Source of the DNA: Candidatus Paceibacterota bacterium | GTDB taxonomy: Bacteria; Actinomycetota; Actinomycetes; Nanopelagicales; Nanopelagicaceae | Length of the DNA stretch: 64,000 bases | Direction: 5' to 3' | Assembly (NCBI GenBank): GCA_035530615.1 | Contig: DATKUL010000001.1 | Span: 186,001 to 250,000 of the forward strand | Shown: positions 63,190 through 64,000 of the stretch, in pieces | How the letters are laid out: every line of letters begins with the position of its first letter | Position numbering within the stretch: the first letter of the stretch is position 1 | Program-made: the position numbers and the translations under genes | Notes under the pieces: generated by a model | The model's input: the letters and a program-made list of their open reading frames with translations, nothing else | Databases searched by the model: none | What the model was told of the DNA's origin: nothing

Positions 63190-64000
63190 CTACCTACGTA
63201 GACTCAAGATTGCATTCTTTCCGCGGAATCGCTCAAGGATACGATCGTAATTCTTCTTCGATTGAACTTCGCGAAAGTCTGGATCCACATCGTGGTATCC
63301 ATGGTGACGATCTTGCATCAGCGGCAAATCCATTTGGAGCAGGTGTCCCCCTGCGTGCCGCATCCTCAGCGAGAATTCGATATCTGCATTTCGATAGTAG
63401 AGAGCTCGTGCGTTAAATCCACCGACGTCAATGGCCGCCTGTCGATCCAGAGCAAGGAAATAACTAAAGAGAACGTCAACCTCGCCTGGTCCCTTGTCGT
63501 CGACGGAGCGCCACTCGTCATTCACATTGATGAGCCCGCCCTTCCAGCCCACACCAGAGAAGGTGCCTTCCTTCAACTGAGCAAGGACGGGGGTAATCGC
63601 ATCTCCTAAAAACCGCGTGGAAGGATCCATAATGATGAGGAATTGGGAGGGAATATTTTGAAGGAGCGAATTAGCGGCAGGACCCCAGCCACACTCTTCA
63701 ATGACCTTAAGAACCAGAGTTTTCGCATCAATAACATCGACAAGTGGGCCGACCTCGTCCAGCGAGAGCAGAACAATAGGCACATCGGTGAATTGGCGGA
63801 TCGATTGAACGGTTGTAACCGCGTCTTCTTCAAAGCCTTGAATAATCATTGCGATTGCAATCTCGCCGGGCTCAATAATTGAAGTCATCGCACGCAGGTT
63901 TTCAATAACTGTGTATTTGAGTTTCTCGCGCAGTTCAAAAGATCCTGCTTGGTCAAAGATTTCCCAACCCAATTCGGCAAGCTGATCTCTTAAACGATCC
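63190..64000 (-). CDS. Glycosyltransferase family 2-like protein (partial, N-terminus beyond window)
   Basis: The frame is open through base 64000. A TTG at 63972 could be proposed as a start, but in-frame upstream codons (DRLRDQLAELGWEIFD) read as natural protein, so I consider the gene truncated by the window. The visible part has IIMDPSTRFLGDAITPVL, the GxxGWKGGLIN segment, FLALDRQAAIDVGGFNARALYYRNADIEFSLRMRHAGG in pieces typical of GT2 (GGFxxxxxxxDxxxxxR), and a C-terminal HHGYHDVDPD stretch. The substrate is unknown. It lies ten bases upstream of murB on the same strand. Confidence 0.8.
   Translation of the reverse strand, partial: DRLRDQLAELGWEIFDQAGSFELREKLKYTVIENLRAMTSIIEPGEIAIAMIIQGFEEDAVTTVQSIRQFTDVPIVLLSLDEVGPLVDVIDAKTLVLKVIEECGWGPAANSLLQNIPSQFLIIMDPSTRFLGDAITPVLAQLKEGTFSGVGWKGGLINVNDEWRSVDDKGPGEVDVLFSYFLALDRQAAIDVGGFNARALYYRNADIEFSLRMRHAGGHLLQMDLPLMQDRHHGYHDVDPDFREVQSKKNYDRILERFRGKNAILSLRR

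Overview
The window is a chromosomal segment from an actinobacterium with roughly 50% GC and very tight gene packing. The evidence is the actinobacterial style of RpoB, RpoC, NusG and PepN, and the order murB - aminotransferase - tRNA-Trp - secE - nusG - rplK - rplA - rplJ - rplL - rpoB - rpoC. I infer a freshwater small-genome lineage (Nanopelagicales-like), without proof.

Region A (1-19.4 kb) is a catabolic island. A minus-strand operon runs from a GntR/FCD regulator through a DapA-like enzyme, an SDR, a peptide-type binding protein and four ABC transporter components to a 2-hydroxyacid dehydrogenase cut by the window edge. Divergent from it is a plus-strand operon of almost continuously overlapping enzyme genes: uronate-dehydrogenase-like, two amidohydrolases, an enolase-superfamily enzyme, creatininase family, FAH family, D-serine-dehydratase-like, RidA, D-aminoacylase, an unknown protein and a class IV aminotransferase. 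The content suggests uptake and breakdown of a sugar acid and/or N-acyl-D-amino acid conjugate.

Region B (19.4-37.3 kb) holds an acyltransferase, a membrane-anchored metalloprotease, pepN and a second peptide-transport locus. In that locus a [DUF1684 + binding protein] module is duplicated around a DUF1028 gene and a class V aminotransferase, followed by dppBCDF-type genes and a DUF885 peptidase. Together these look like a peptide import and degradation district.

Region C (37.4-45.4 kb), immediately downstream of rpoC, is the most unusual part. The 3' end of rpoC, twice with its terminator, occurs three extra times as decaying copies in the same orientation as rpoC (R1 near 43.6 kb, R2 near 40.4 kb, R3 near 38.6 kb). 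Between the copies lie toxin/defence-type genes: two different Fic proteins, a truncated third Fic, VapBC, a HipA remnant, a NERD-domain membrane protein and an SDH/ClpP-type protease with a small partner. This reads as an accretion hotspot in which cargo was repeatedly added behind a fresh copy of the rpoC tail. No recombinase gene is visible.

Region D (45.4-64 kb) is the core information-processing block: rpoC, rpoB, a lipoprotein, a toxin-antitoxin pair, a secreted protein, rplL, rplJ with an L10 leader, a sulfur/redox insert (DUF302, DsrE-like, ArsR-rhodanese), rplA, rplK, nusG, secE, tRNA-Trp, an aminotransferase, murB and a glycosyltransferase cut by the window edge.
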